A stretch of DNA of 64,000 nucleotides from Brucella anthropi ATCC 49188 (GCF_000017405.1 NC_009667.1:620001-684000); one strand, 5' to 3'. Shown: positions 46,572 to 56,504, numbered from the stretch's first letter. Program-made: numbers and translations. The notes: generated by a model not told the origin, from the letters alone.

Positions 46572-47485
46572 TAGTGCACCCTCCTGTCTATGAAAAAGGT
46601 CTGGATGCCCGAAAAGATCAGGATGAATGCCAAAAACACCAGAGTCAGAGCTGCGGCATAGGCGGTCGAGAAATACTGGAAGCCTTCCAGATAGATCGCA
46701 TAAAGGATCACATTGGTGGAATCTTGTGGGCCCCCTCGCGTGATCGCGACTACCGTGTCAAAGACCTTGAAGGCGGTGATGGATGTGGTGATGAGGACGA
46801 ACATGGTCGTCGGCCCAAGCATCGGCCAGGTCACGGTCAGAAAACGATCGATCACGCCAGCCGCGCCATCAATATCAGCGGCTTCATATAGGTCTTTGGG
46901 GATCGCCGAGAGACCGGCCAAAAACAGCACCATGTTGAAGCCGACCAGTTGCCAGATTCCAATGACCGCCAGCGTCGGCAGCGCATAGGCGGGGTCGCTG
47001 AGGAAATTGACGGGCTGGAAGCCCAGGGCAACAATAATCGCATTGATTGGGCCAAGGCTTGGATGAAGCAGGAACTTCCATACTGATGCCATGGCAATAA
47101 GTGTTGCCGTGACCGGCAGGAAGAAGATGACCTCATAGATTGCGCGGCTACGCGTTCGGCCATGGATGAGGAGGGCGAACAGGAGGCCGAGCCCCACTGA
47201 TCCGGGAACCACGAAGGCCACGTAGATGAACGTGTTGAAGAGCGATCGACGGAAGGTCTCGTCGTGCAAGGCATTGGAAAAATTCTTGAGGCCGGTAAAT
47301 GACAGCGTCAGGTCGCCAAGCTGATAATCGGTGAGGCTGAGCACCACCAAGACAATCAGCGGCACGATATGGAGCAGCAAGAGCAGCATGAATGCGGGTG
47401 CCGCCAGGCCAAGCCCTGTCAGCTTCTCGACGAATTCTCGCCGGCCAAGCCTTTGTCCAAGGGCCGGTTCAACGCGTTGAGCCAT
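46568..47485 (-). CDS. ABC permease, MalF/UgpA type
   Basis: 305 residues with six helices; LSLTDYQLGDLTLSFTGLKN near the N terminus and the EAA loop EAADIDGAAGVIDRFLTVTWP mark the MalF/UgpA type. ATG 47485 follows GGGAGGG. It overlaps the ATPase gene end by 17 bases, as in a tight operon. Confidence 0.88.
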   Translation of the reverse strand: MAQRVEPALGQRLGRREFVEKLTGLGLAAPAFMLLLLLHIVPLIVLVVLSLTDYQLGDLTLSFTGLKNFSNALHDETFRRSLFNTFIYVAFVVPGSVGLGLLFALLIHGRTRSRAIYEVIFFLPVTATLIAMASVWKFLLHPSLGPINAIIVALGFQPVNFLSDPAYALPTLAVIGIWQLVGFNMVLFLAGLSAIPKDLYEAADIDGAAGVIDRFLTVTWPMLGPTTMFVLITTSITAFKVFDTVVAITRGGPQDSTNVILYAIYLEGFQYFSTAYAAALTLVFLAFILIFSGIQTFFIDRRVHY

Positions 47486-48665
47486 GTTGTGCCCTCCCGG
47501 AATCGTCGTCTGACAAGAGCACATGCGTTTTTCCGGCCCGCCGTCCGTCGGGGCCGAAAATATGGCAAAGCGTGGGGTCGAAGGTCAGTCGCACGGCGTC
47601 GCCTTCGTGGATGTCTTCGTGTGGTGATGTTGTGCGCATGATGAAGCCAGTGGCGTCCGTGCCGGTCAGGTCGAGGTGATGGAGAAATTCGGCGCCGAGA
47701 TTTTCCGTGCGGCGCAGGCGTGCGTCGATGATCGGTTGGCCTGCAGCTGCCTGCTCGGGCGAACGCAGGTCGAGCGCCTCCGGCCTGATGCCGATGGTCA
47801 CGCTCTCGCCTTGCGGCAGGTTGACGGCGATGCCAAGCGGCCGACCGTGTATTTCCACACGGCCGGCCGGTCCAATCGATGCGGGCATGGTATTGATTGT
47901 TGGGCTGCCAATGAAGCGGGCCACTTCCAGATTGGCCGGGTGCTCATAAAGTTCCGTCGGCGTCCCGAGCTGCTGCACCTTGCCGCCGTCCATCATTGCG
48001 ACACGGTCCGACATGGTCATGGCTTCGATCTGGTCGTGTGTGACATAGATGAAAGTCGCGCCCATGCGCTTGTGCAGTTCAGTCAGTTCTGTGCGCATGT
48101 GGACGCGCAGTTTCGCATCCAGATTGGATAGCGGTTCGTCCATCAAGAAGGCACGCGGCTGGCGGACCATCGCCCGGCCGAGCGCCACGCGCTGGCGCTG
48201 CCCGCCAGAAAGCTGCGCAGGTTTGCGGCCAAGCAGCGCCTCGATCTTCAACTGGCCGGCCACGGCTTCGACCTGTTTTGCAATCTCTTGTGTGAGCCTT
48301 TTGCGGCGCGGCGAGAGATGTTTGATCAGCGGAATGCGCTCCAACAGGCTGAGTTTTTCTACTGTGAGGGGAACAGCGATGTTGTCGAAAGCCGTCATAT
48401 GCGGATAAAGCGCGTAGCTCTGGAACACCATCGACAGCTTGCGCTCATGCGGGCGCAGGTGGTTCACCGATGCGCCGTCCACGCTGATCGTACCTGCCGA
48501 CTGGCTTTCCAGGCCGGCTATGATGCGCACGAGTGTCGACTTGCCGCAGCCCGAAGGCCCAACGAGGGTAAGAAATTCCCCGTCGCGGATCGAAATATTA
48601 ATGTCGTCCAGCACCTTGAGGCTTCCGAACGATTTGCTGATGTTTTGGATATCAACTTGGGACAA
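47469..48665 (-). CDS. ABC ATPase, MalK/UgpC type
   Basis: 398 residues: nucleotide-binding domain with GPSGCGKSTLVRI, signature LSGGQRQRVALGRA, FLMDEPLSNLDAKLR and the H-loop TYVTHD region (IYVTHDQIEAM), followed by a C-terminal TOBE regulatory domain (about 235-390). It powers the sugar-type importer. The start is TTG 48665 with GGAGGAG upstream. Confidence 0.9.
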   Translation of the reverse strand: MSQVDIQNISKSFGSLKVLDDINISIRDGEFLTLVGPSGCGKSTLVRIIAGLESQSAGTISVDGASVNHLRPHERKLSMVFQSYALYPHMTAFDNIAVPLTVEKLSLLERIPLIKHLSPRRKRLTQEIAKQVEAVAGQLKIEALLGRKPAQLSGGQRQRVALGRAMVRQPRAFLMDEPLSNLDAKLRVHMRTELTELHKRMGATFIYVTHDQIEAMTMSDRVAMMDGGKVQQLGTPTELYEHPANLEVARFIGSPTINTMPASIGPAGRVEIHGRPLGIAVNLPQGESVTIGIRPEALDLRSPEQAAAGQPIIDARLRRTENLGAEFLHHLDLTGTDATGFIMRTTSPHEDIHEGDAVRLTFDPTLCHIFGPDGRRAGKTHVLLSDDDSGRAQHGSTR

Positions 48666-48698
48666 AAGCTCTCCTCCAGCATTCGTCGCCCGCCCAAA

Positions 48699-49514
48699 CT
48701 ATCGTGGGGGGTAAACCTCGTGCACAACGTCATCGATCCACATCATCTTCAGTTCCGGCAGATGTACACGCGTAAAGCTGAAACCTGTTTCCGAGAAATC
48801 GTAGCGTACGGCGCCAAGCTGTTTTTCGCCGCCCAAAGGCGGCTGCATGTGTGGACCAACCGCGAAGGCGGCTGACGGACACCAGACGAACTGGACGCCG
48901 TCGAGAATGAAATCGTGTGAGAGATGAAGATGACCACTGGCGATAAGATCGACACCGAAACGCTGCGTGAGGCGCTGCAGCCGGGTGCGCGGTTCCCGCT
49001 TTACCGACCAATAGCCGTTGTCGATATCCTCCCAGCCATTGATAAACAAAGGTTGGTGGGTAAACCATGCGATGCGGCGGCCGTCCGCGCTCTCCATTTG
49101 TCGTTCCAGCCAGTGAAACTGCGCTTCTTCCGCCGCAAGACCGGAACTTAAGATCATGGAATCAAACCCGAGAAGGCGCCAGTTTCCCACATCCTTTGCC
49201 CAGAAATCTGCGCCATACTGTCGGTTCCAGCGTTCCAGACGATGTTCGTTGGCCGGCTGATGTGCGCTTTGCGGTTCGCCGACATCGTGGTTTCCCGGAA
49301 CAACCAGCATCGGGGCGGGCAGGTCGACCATCACTTCGCGGCAGAAGGCAAAATCGTCCTCAACATCCGCGCCGTCCACGCTGATATCGCCGGAATGGAT
49401 GATGAGTTTGGGATTTTCACTGGCAAGCCAGTTTTTCAAAGGCCGCCAGTTTTCCACGAAATGCGCCTTGTGGCGTCCAAGATGCGTGTCTGAAATCTGT
49501 ATGACGCGGACCAT
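48699..49514 (-). CDS. Metallophosphoesterase (CpdA-like)
   Basis: 271 residues with every dimetal phosphoesterase motif: ISDTHLGRH, IIHSGDISVDG, VVPGNHDVGE, AWFTHQPLF and ASGHLHLSHD. Such enzymes cut phosphodiesters or phosphomonoesters, for example cAMP or glycerophosphodiesters. No signal peptide is present, so it acts in the cytoplasm. Being in the operon with the importer it likely acts on the imported substrate. Confidence 0.88.
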   Translation of the reverse strand: MVRVIQISDTHLGRHKAHFVENWRPLKNWLASENPKLIIHSGDISVDGADVEDDFAFCREVMVDLPAPMLVVPGNHDVGEPQSAHQPANEHRLERWNRQYGADFWAKDVGNWRLLGFDSMILSSGLAAEEAQFHWLERQMESADGRRIAWFTHQPLFINGWEDIDNGYWSVKREPRTRLQRLTQRFGVDLIASGHLHLSHDFILDGVQFVWCPSAAFAVGPHMQPPLGGEKQLGAVRYDFSETGFSFTRVHLPELKMMWIDDVVHEVYPPR

Positions 49515-49570
49515 TCTTTCATTCCCCTGATTGCAAACTGATCAGATCAATTCACCGCATCGAAAAAAAT

Positions 49571-50338
49571 TTACAACTGTTGGTGTGGCTTTGCAAATGT
49601 AACGCTGTGATCGGTCGGTCTGTCATGTTCACCGATGAGGATATTGGCAGCGGTTATCGCAGCCGGTAACTCTGCGGCTCCGTTGACCACGAAAGCAGCG
49701 CCGCTGGCCTTGAGAAGCGAAGCCCGATCGGGACGCGGATCTGCTGGATCGACAAATCCGATCGCAGTCATGTCTGCTGCATTGGCGGCGACGACGCCGT
49801 GCGAACTGTCGTCGATCATCACGCAATGCTCCGGCTTGACGTGGAATTGTTCAGCGCAATGCAAAAGAAGATCCGGGGCAGGCTTGGGTCTTGCCACCAT
49901 CTGGGCGCTGAACACTGCGGGATGGAAATGTTGCCACAAATCAAGCTTGCCCAGACTGCTTTTGAGGCGCTCGATGGAACTGTTCGAGGCAACGCATTTG
50001 GGCCGCTTCACGCTTTTGACCACCGCATCAATGCCGGGCATCGATGTGAGCGAACGCCCAAATTCCTCATAAAGGCGCGTGTGCCAGGCGGAGAAATGGA
50101 CATCGACGTCGACCATGCCTAATTCTTCCGCACAGATCCTGCGGATAGCCGGTTCTGAATGGCCGGTGAACCTGACATGCGCCTCCTCATCCGTGATGGA
50201 CATGCCGGCATTGCGCAGCATTTCGGCAAGTGTCCGGCTGGCGATGGGCTCGCTGTCGATTAGCACCCCGTCACAGTCAAAAATAATGAGAGCAATATTT
50301 TCAAGAGCATCCAAGCCTGCTGATGTTGTGTCGGTCAT
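49571..50338 (-). CDS. HAD-IA sugar-phosphate phosphatase, first gene of the transporter operon
   Basis: 255 residues. Motif I LIIFDCDGVLIDSEPIA, motif II CVASNSSIERL, motif III ARPKPAPDLLL and motif IV VMIDDSSHGVVAA. It belongs to the phosphatase/phosphoglucomutase-like HAD group. ATG 50338 is chosen; the frame is open 16 codons further. It would remove phosphate from a product released by the metallophosphoesterase, so that the two form a consecutive hydrolytic pathway. Confidence 0.87.
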   Translation of the reverse strand: MTDTTSAGLDALENIALIIFDCDGVLIDSEPIASRTLAEMLRNAGMSITDEEAHVRFTGHSEPAIRRICAEELGMVDVDVHFSAWHTRLYEEFGRSLTSMPGIDAVVKSVKRPKCVASNSSIERLKSSLGKLDLWQHFHPAVFSAQMVARPKPAPDLLLHCAEQFHVKPEHCVMIDDSSHGVVAANAADMTAIGFVDPADPRPDRASLLKASGAAFVVNGAAELPAAITAANILIGEHDRPTDHSVTFAKPHQQL

Positions 50339-50684
50339 GGCAATCATCCCTGCATGAAGGGCATTGGATGGAAGGCAGGAAAGCAAGGCCGCATATCGTA
50401 CGGGATAGGTCGATGTCGTTTTGCCCTTTTGATTTCCGGCCGCATCGCTCTTTCCTCCCGGTAGTGCTTCAACTCTGACGACATTCAGTCTAGATAGGTT
50501 GAAACAGTTGTCAACGTTTAATTACAGATGTAAATATACTCGATATTGAAACCGTGGAATCAGCGATTTGTCCCGTACATTCTAACGGTCGCTATCTTTC
50601 CGTGCAGGACAAGCGCTGCTACACCAAAGCAGACAGGCAGAGGGTCCGCCTGGCGAGGCCCGGTTGGCAAATGAGGTTCTGAGG
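50339..50684. promoter_or_regulatory. Divergent promoter region with palindrome TTACAGATGTAA
   Basis: About 350 bases separate the HAD gene from the SorC regulator. TTACAGATGTAA (50522-50533) is a perfect palindrome inside an AT-rich stretch, and GTTGAAACAGTTGTCAAC (about 50496-50513) is an imperfect one. Both are plausible SorC operator sites. No coding sequence is seen. Confidence 0.5.
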
Positions 50685-51677
50685 ATGAACGGAAAGCCTT
50701 TGTTGAACGGTCCAACTGCGCTCTCTGAAGAACAGATGCAGATGCGCGTTGTCTGGCAATATTTCATGGAAGGTCGCACACAGGGAGAAATCGCGCAGGC
50801 CTTCTCCACCAATCGCCTGCGCATCAACAAGATTATCGCCGAGGCGCGCCGGTCGGGGCTGGTGACGATCACGTTGAACTCGCGACTGGTGTCATGCGTA
50901 GAATTGGAGCGACAGCTCGTCGCCGATTTTTCGTTGCGCCACGCCAGTATCGTGCCGACGCCCGACAATCCTGATCTGGTGCCGGTGCTGGTGGGACAGG
51001 CGACCGCCGATTATCTCGTAGACCAGCTGAACACCACCGACATATCGGGGATCGGCGTGGGGTGGGGCGCGACATTGCGCGAGATGGTGCGTCACATGCC
51101 TAAGCTGAAACGGCCCGATGTTTCCGTTAATTCCGTCCTCGGCGGTCTCACGCACGGCATCGAGATCAACACCTTCGATATTGCGAGTGATCTGGCGCGA
51201 CAGCTCAATGCGCAATGCGCTTATCTCGCCGCGCCGATTTACGCTGGCAGCCCCCAATCTCGCGACGCCATTGTCAGTCAGGACGTGTTCGAAAGCGCTT
51301 TTGAGCGGATCAGGAAGAACGACATCATCCTTGTCAGTATTGGCGACTTGACGATGCGTTCGCTGCTAATCCGCTACGGATTGCCGAGTGACGTTTCGTT
51401 GGATGAACTGATTGCAGCTGGTGCCTGCGGCGATATCGTCGCGCAGTTTATTGACCGGAATGGTAAGCCCATCGACCATCCGATCAACCGGAGCGCCATA
51501 GCGCCGTCATTCGAGACCCTAAAAAGCGTGCCGACTGTGGTGTTCGCGTCGGGCGGGCTTAACAAGGCAGAAGCGCTTGCTGCCGCGCTGCTCTCCGGCA
51601 CCGGCAATGTACTCATTTGCGACGAGGAAACCGCGCGCCGTGCTCGGCAGATTGCGCTTGATGCATTAGGTGTTTAA
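50685..51677 (+). CDS. SorC/DeoR-type sugar-binding transcriptional regulator
   Basis: About 330 residues: helix-turn-helix (about 15-65: YFMEGRTQGEIAQAFSTNRL, INKIIAEARRSGLV) and the SorC sugar-phosphate sensing domain (about 75-325: ISGIGVGWGATLREMV, DIILVSIGDLT, GACGDIVAQFID, VVFASGGLNKAEALAAAL). It starts at ATG 50685 with GAGG eight bases before; TTG 50664 is an alternative. Divergent orientation to the transporter operon suggests that it controls it in response to a phosphorylated sugar. Confidence 0.9.
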   Translation: MNGKPLLNGPTALSEEQMQMRVVWQYFMEGRTQGEIAQAFSTNRLRINKIIAEARRSGLVTITLNSRLVSCVELERQLVADFSLRHASIVPTPDNPDLVPVLVGQATADYLVDQLNTTDISGIGVGWGATLREMVRHMPKLKRPDVSVNSVLGGLTHGIEINTFDIASDLARQLNAQCAYLAAPIYAGSPQSRDAIVSQDVFESAFERIRKNDIILVSIGDLTMRSLLIRYGLPSDVSLDELIAAGACGDIVAQFIDRNGKPIDHPINRSAIAPSFETLKSVPTVVFASGGLNKAEALAAALLSGTGNVLICDEETARRARQIALDALGV

Positions 51678-51849
51678 GGCGAGTAGCCAGATCAGCTACC
51701 TTCCAAACTGTGCTGTGAGACGCTTATCATCTTTAGCGATAAATAGCTCTCCTCATCGCTGGCCGCTTTTCTCCAATCAGCGGAAACCATCAATCCAGCT
51801 TGGAAATCGCCAAATGCGAGCGATTTTTGGACATCAAGGGGAAAGATAA

Positions 51850-53289
51850 CTACCGCATCAGGCTCCAAAAGCCATGCTTTCGACCATGCACCTTTTTCAG
51901 ATCCGCAACGTAGTCATCATGCGTTTTGAACTCTGCGAACTCTTCTATCTGATGTGCCAGAGACGCACATTCCATGAGATGTCGCGCGGCGTGCTTGTAA
52001 CGACTGGAGCGAGCATAATTGAGTGTAAAGTCGATCATGGCACGCAGAAGGAGGGTCGCTGCCAGTGGATATTTTGCGCTTAGCACTTCTGCTGCAGGAG
52101 AGAGCAATTCGTAACGATCACCATCTAGTCCGGCGGCTCGGTGCATTACCAATTTGGCTGCTTCGGCAGGAGAAGGATAGTTCAAAAAGAGTATTAATGC
52201 CTGCTGGACATCGGGATGGGTCTGAGCGTATGCAAATGCCTTTTCCTCAGCCTCCACATCGTCAAAATCCGGTAATCGGCGCACAAATTCCTTCAGCATC
52301 TCGTCATCGAGAGACTGTTCAAAGCATTGCCAGCGAAACTGTTGTGCTTCTTCACCACGACCGAGCATTTCAAGAGCGTCGGCTCGTGTCGCCTGCCAAT
52401 CGTAGGGAACTTGATACCGCTCACCGATTAGTGCCTTGTCAAGGATTCTCAAAGCTTCCTCGGCTCGCCCTGCCGAAACCAGCCTCCTGCCGATCTCTGT
52501 CGCTACTGTGGGGACAATATGCGTGTGCTCGGCATGCTGAGCGATATACAGATCCACGTCACCTAACGCGTCAGCGATTTGCTGCAAGGACACTTTTGCT
52601 GTGAAGAATGCGCTACTCGCATAGACATCGTCACGATAAACAGGCTCGTTTGAGCTCAGCCCTGTCAGTTGTCTGCTTTCGTTGGTTCGTTTCGTGTCGC
52701 GTGTCTTCGTTCCGCCTTCGAATAGCTGCTGCAATTGCCGCAGCCCTTCTTCGCCAAGGGCCGGTACCATGGATGGGATCAGTCTGTCGAACTGACTGTA
52801 GCCATTGTTATTTTGGAGTGCTGCATAAATTCGCCCGACAAGGCTCTCCGTGGAAATCTTGACCTGTCCAGCTATCCGTCCTGCGTCATCAATTGCCTGA
52901 TGAAAGCTTTCGGTGAGCAATCCGCTACCGTCATGTGTGCGTTCGTAAATAGAATCTCCCAACAACAAAAACTGCCATATGAGTTCGAAAGCCTCATCGG
53001 GATTCGTCGGTGCTATTTTTTCGACGATTGTTTTACGCTGGGTTTCCAGATCGGATTTGACCGTCTTGACTTTCTGCCAGTCGATCCAACTCTTGGCGCG
53101 AGCGATACTGCTGAGACGTTTGCGAACCTCCCTGGCCAATTCTTCCCCGCTAGAGTTACCAGCAAGTTCCATTCGAAGACGTCGCTTGTGGTTGGCATTT
53201 CCGGTACTAATTTCGATCAGCAGTTCAGCCAGTTTCTCTACGCCGAGTGCTTCGAGACTTTTTGCATTGAGCGTCGTTTTGGATGCCAT
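51850..53289 (-). CDS. DUF6880 family protein, 479 aa
   Basis: The largely helical protein has an N-terminal block (LGVEKLAELLIEISTGNANH and RRLRMELAGNSSGEELAREV) and repeat-like helical pairs in the C-terminal half (EEALRILDKALIGERY, ARADALEMLGRGEEAQQFRW), resembling TPR-type repeats. It ends RKHGFWSL. I recognise it as DUF6880, function unknown. No close neighbour suggests its role. It lies at the border between the SorC operon and the tra region, on the minus strand. Confidence 0.7.
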   Translation of the reverse strand: MASKTTLNAKSLEALGVEKLAELLIEISTGNANHKRRLRMELAGNSSGEELAREVRKRLSSIARAKSWIDWQKVKTVKSDLETQRKTIVEKIAPTNPDEAFELIWQFLLLGDSIYERTHDGSGLLTESFHQAIDDAGRIAGQVKISTESLVGRIYAALQNNNGYSQFDRLIPSMVPALGEEGLRQLQQLFEGGTKTRDTKRTNESRQLTGLSSNEPVYRDDVYASSAFFTAKVSLQQIADALGDVDLYIAQHAEHTHIVPTVATEIGRRLVSAGRAEEALRILDKALIGERYQVPYDWQATRADALEMLGRGEEAQQFRWQCFEQSLDDEMLKEFVRRLPDFDDVEAEEKAFAYAQTHPDVQQALILFLNYPSPAEAAKLVMHRAAGLDGDRYELLSPAAEVLSAKYPLAATLLLRAMIDFTLNYARSSRYKHAARHLMECASLAHQIEEFAEFKTHDDYVADLKKVHGRKHGFWSLMR

Positions 53290-53358
53290 GAAATAAAAGC
53301 CATTCGATTAATGCATAGCTGAAATCTGAATAGCGGACTGAACAGGTTTTCGCCAGCA

Positions 53359-53521
53359 TGATTAACGGCTTCTTGCCTGATTTGGAGAGTGCTCGTCTTG
53401 AATGTGAGAGCTGATTGGCAGAGGAAGAGATCCAGTTCGCGATTGACAAAGGCTCGTTGAGGCAACTGTTTGTCGTGATCTCCAGCCAAGACGCGAAAGC
53501 AATGGCAATAGGAACGAGATG
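53359..53521 (+). pseudogene. Short coding-like remnant before the UPF0149 gene
   Basis: One frame reads INGFLPDLESARLECES-stop-LAEEEIQFAIDKGSLRQLF and VVISSQDAKAMAIG, with a single internal TGA. It ends with TGA overlapping the ATG at 53522. It may be a decayed small gene once co-translated with the next. Family not recognised. Confidence 0.3.
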
Positions 53522-54156
53522 ATGAATAGTGACACGAGTAAGTTCCGGTCTGCTGTAAAAACAATGAGCTTGGAAGTGCTGGAAGGCTAGTTCGAATCGG
53601 CGGATGCCCCTTTAGAGTGCATGCAATTAACTAATCTTGATGGCTTCTTGACGAGAATAGCTGTTGGCCACGACGAGATTCCGATAGGCGAATGGCTATC
53701 AGAGGTCTGGGGCGAGGATCCTGAATTCGTCGATGATGAGGAGAAATCTGCCGCCACCCAAGCCATCATCAATCTCTATAATGAGATTGTCAGTCAGCTA
53801 GCGGAGGGGCTTGCTGAACCCATATTAATGCACATTGCAGAAACCGATGAGTTTATAGCTGACGGTTGGGTGAAAGGCTTTATGCGTGCGATTGCCTTGC
53901 GGTCGTGCCGATGGGAAAAGATGATGGGATCTGAAGCTGGTGTGCTTCTGGCTCCGGTCGTGATGCTGACTGACATAGACACATTTACTGATGGGGCAGA
54001 TCTGGGATTTGACGATTTTTGCGGATCGAAGAGGATGCGATCTATGCGCTGCCTGACGTGATGGTTGCCATCGCTGATTACTGGAGTATGTCGGCAACCG
54101 AACGTGGTGAATTAACCTCTGAACTGAGAGCGATATTGAAAAGTCGGACGCAATGA
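53522..54156 (+). pseudogene. UPF0149 (YecA/YgfB-like) gene with nonsense codon and frameshift
   Basis: Reading from ATG 53522, an in-frame TAG occurs at 53588 (after LEVLEG), then FESADAPLECMQLTNLDGFL matches the family N terminus, followed by IPIGEWLSEVWGEDPEF and DGWVKGFMRAIAL. At the T5 run 54016-54020 the frame must shift to continue as LRIEEDAIYALPDVMVAIAD, ending at 54156. Translation from ATG 53621 gives only a 146-residue protein with a wrong tail. Either decay or sequence errors. Confidence 0.6.
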
Positions 54157-54590
54157 TCCTTGTCGATGTGGATCGGGCAAGAAATTCAAGAAATGTTGCG
54201 GTGCTCGCGGTTGAATAAACATGTATTCGGCTTGGGCCAGATTCCATGGAAGAAAAGTTGGTCATCAGGTTATATTTGTTTCACAAGATGCTCGCATCAT
54301 CTCAATGTGTATCGTTGGGGCGATTGTTGAAAGGTTGGTCCGACCATTGAGCACCGCGATCCAGCCTGAAGAAGAGGCGGAGCTAAAAACCAATCTCGTT
54401 CAGGTTTGTTTGAGATTTGCCGTTCAGTTTGCCAGATGGCCATGGCACCTATCGCTTAGTTCGCCACGAAAGGTCATGACAGGGGAGCGTGGCCCCCGAG
54501 CAGAGATGAAGATCACGCTTTTGTATCGTTGCGATTCGCCGCTTTAACCGGACGGGAGGAAACTTTAAATGAAACGCAGTTTTGCGGCCT
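54157..54590. other. Gap of about 430 bases, no recognised gene
   Basis: ATG 54153 could start a short frame of 21 codons overlapping the UPF0149 stop, and a 108-codon frame lies at 54221-54547, but neither shows family features or a ribosome binding site. I see no terminator or RNA gene. Confidence 0.4.
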
Positions 54591-56504
54591 TTATCGTTTG
54601 ACGAACCGGTTGACTTCCGCAGCCTCGTCCATTTCCTTTCGCCGGAAATAGATGGCGCGCCCACAGCGGATTGGACTGTGTCCCTGTACAATGATGATCT
54701 GCTCGTCTTTGCGCATCGACTGAGTAATTTCGTGCGGCATGATCAGGGGGCGGCGCTGTAAATTCAGGTTCTCAGATTTCCGCGAAGCGCTGTTTTTTGC
54801 ATCCCAGCCGATATTGCGTGAACTGCTTTTCACTTCCACCGTCATTTCACCACATTGCGCCGAGACGTTTCGAGCGGTGTCGAGCGCCTTGATCGCGGCG
54901 TAGCTTGCGAAGGCGCATCCATCGATCCATGAGAGGGCACCGTCTTTGCCGAAATGTCGTTCAAGCTGGCCAACGGACTGGTACATCAACATCATGCTGA
55001 TGCCGTATTTGCGTCCGCGATCGCGTGCTTCTTCCAACACGCGCATGTAGCCAAGCAGATCGACCTCATCGAGCATGAAGAGGGCACGGCGCCCAAATGC
55101 ACCATCGGCCTCGATCATTGCATTGATCAGGGAGCCGATGATCACTCGCCCGATCCCCGGATAGGAACGCAGGATCGATGCGGGGATATTCAGAAATACG
55201 TCCTTCTTGCCGGTCGCGATTTCGGCGGATTTGAAACTGTCACCGCAGACAAGCGCCGCGTAATTGTCCAGTGACAGCCACTGGGTATCTTTTGAGGCGG
55301 TGGAATAGACGCCGGAGAAGGTCTGTTCGGTCATATTGACGAAAACGCCGAGCGTTTCGCGAATGAAGGTGGACCCAGAATGTTCCTGAACGTCACGGAG
55401 CATGGCAAGCACAGACGTTTCAGGTTCCGAAACGATCTGGCGCAGGCTACGTAGATTACGCCGTCCGGAAAACTCCGGCGACAACATCACATGGGCAAGG
55501 AGCCCGGTCAGGAGATTGTGCGCCTGGTTCTGGAAAAACGAACCGGTAGAGCTTTCGAAGCGAACGCTTTCCGACAAAAGCATATGGGCTATTCCAACAA
55601 TGTCCTCCTCTTTCTTCGTGGAGGTCTCAATACCGTCAAGGACGTTGAAGCCCATGATCGGATTGGTTGGATCAAGCACCATCACGTCGCGCTGAAGTTT
55701 GTTGCGGCGATGTTCGATGACCATCGGGGCGACTTCGGTTGAGGGATCAAGGCAGATGATCGGGCCGATATAGCGCAGCGCTGTCGGCACGACGTTACTC
55801 GTCGTCTTGTAGCCGCCTGATCCGGCAAAGAAGAGCATATGCGTTGAATCGAAATCCTGCTTGTAGGTAAGAAGCGGTGCCTTGCCGCCGCGTCCCCATG
55901 TGGCTGGGTCATTTGGATCGAATGGTAGTTTATGAACGAGCTCCTTGTCGACGCGATAACGTTCGCCAACGACGATTTCGCCATCTTCCGGGAATAGTCG
56001 TGCTAGCGCCCGCATTGGCAGCCAGTCTGCATCGCCGAAGCTTGCGCGCCGGGCCCGCTTTATCTGTGCAGGCACGACACTGGAAATGCGTGCTGATACA
56101 GCCGCGGCAATAAAGCCAATGACAGCGCTGACGACCGCGATCATATCAAGGTATGACAGCGCCTGGTCCCAACTCAATGCCCGGCTTTCCACGAAGGGGG
56201 AAAGACGGGTAATTTCGCGCAATGCGTAGAAGCCAGTTATCAGCAGGAAGCAGGCAAGACTTGCCAGCGCGATTGGTTTCCGCTGATGCAATGGCAACAT
56301 CCAGACAGTCAGGAGCCCGGCAAGTGGGCCGCATATAAGGGCTGGTACAGGAGACGCTCGCAAAACCCAGTATTGCGGTTTCCCTGATAAGCCAGCGGCC
56401 AATTCCGGCCAACGCCAGTTGGCAATATAGAATGCTAAACTGGAAACAGCGATTGGCACCAGGACGAGCAATTGGCTTGGATGCGGTTTTGCGCCAGTCG
56501 TCAT
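54591..56504 (-). CDS. traG: Conjugal transfer coupling protein TraG (VirD4 type)
   Basis: About 637-residue ATPase that links the relaxosome to a type IV secretion channel. Four N-terminal membrane helices (to about 165) are followed by Walker A GSGGYKTTSN (about residue 237), Walker B LFMLDEVDLLGYM and the conserved QSVGQLE. The start ATG 56504 overlaps the traD stop. It belongs with TraC, TraD and TraA in the Ti/rhizobial Dtr arrangement. It is not close to the dead TraG piece at 31 kb. Confidence 0.9.
   Translation of the reverse strand: MTTGAKPHPSQLLVLVPIAVSSLAFYIANWRWPELAAGLSGKPQYWVLRASPVPALICGPLAGLLTVWMLPLHQRKPIALASLACFLLITGFYALREITRLSPFVESRALSWDQALSYLDMIAVVSAVIGFIAAAVSARISSVVPAQIKRARRASFGDADWLPMRALARLFPEDGEIVVGERYRVDKELVHKLPFDPNDPATWGRGGKAPLLTYKQDFDSTHMLFFAGSGGYKTTSNVVPTALRYIGPIICLDPSTEVAPMVIEHRRNKLQRDVMVLDPTNPIMGFNVLDGIETSTKKEEDIVGIAHMLLSESVRFESSTGSFFQNQAHNLLTGLLAHVMLSPEFSGRRNLRSLRQIVSEPETSVLAMLRDVQEHSGSTFIRETLGVFVNMTEQTFSGVYSTASKDTQWLSLDNYAALVCGDSFKSAEIATGKKDVFLNIPASILRSYPGIGRVIIGSLINAMIEADGAFGRRALFMLDEVDLLGYMRVLEEARDRGRKYGISMMLMYQSVGQLERHFGKDGALSWIDGCAFASYAAIKALDTARNVSAQCGEMTVEVKSSSRNIGWDAKNSASRKSENLNLQRRPLIMPHEITQSMRKDEQIIIVQGHSPIRCGRAIYFRRKEMDEAAEVNRFVKR

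Noticed and set aside
54221..54547. 108-codon plus-strand frame before traG
   Set aside because: No ribosome binding site, odd composition, no family features.
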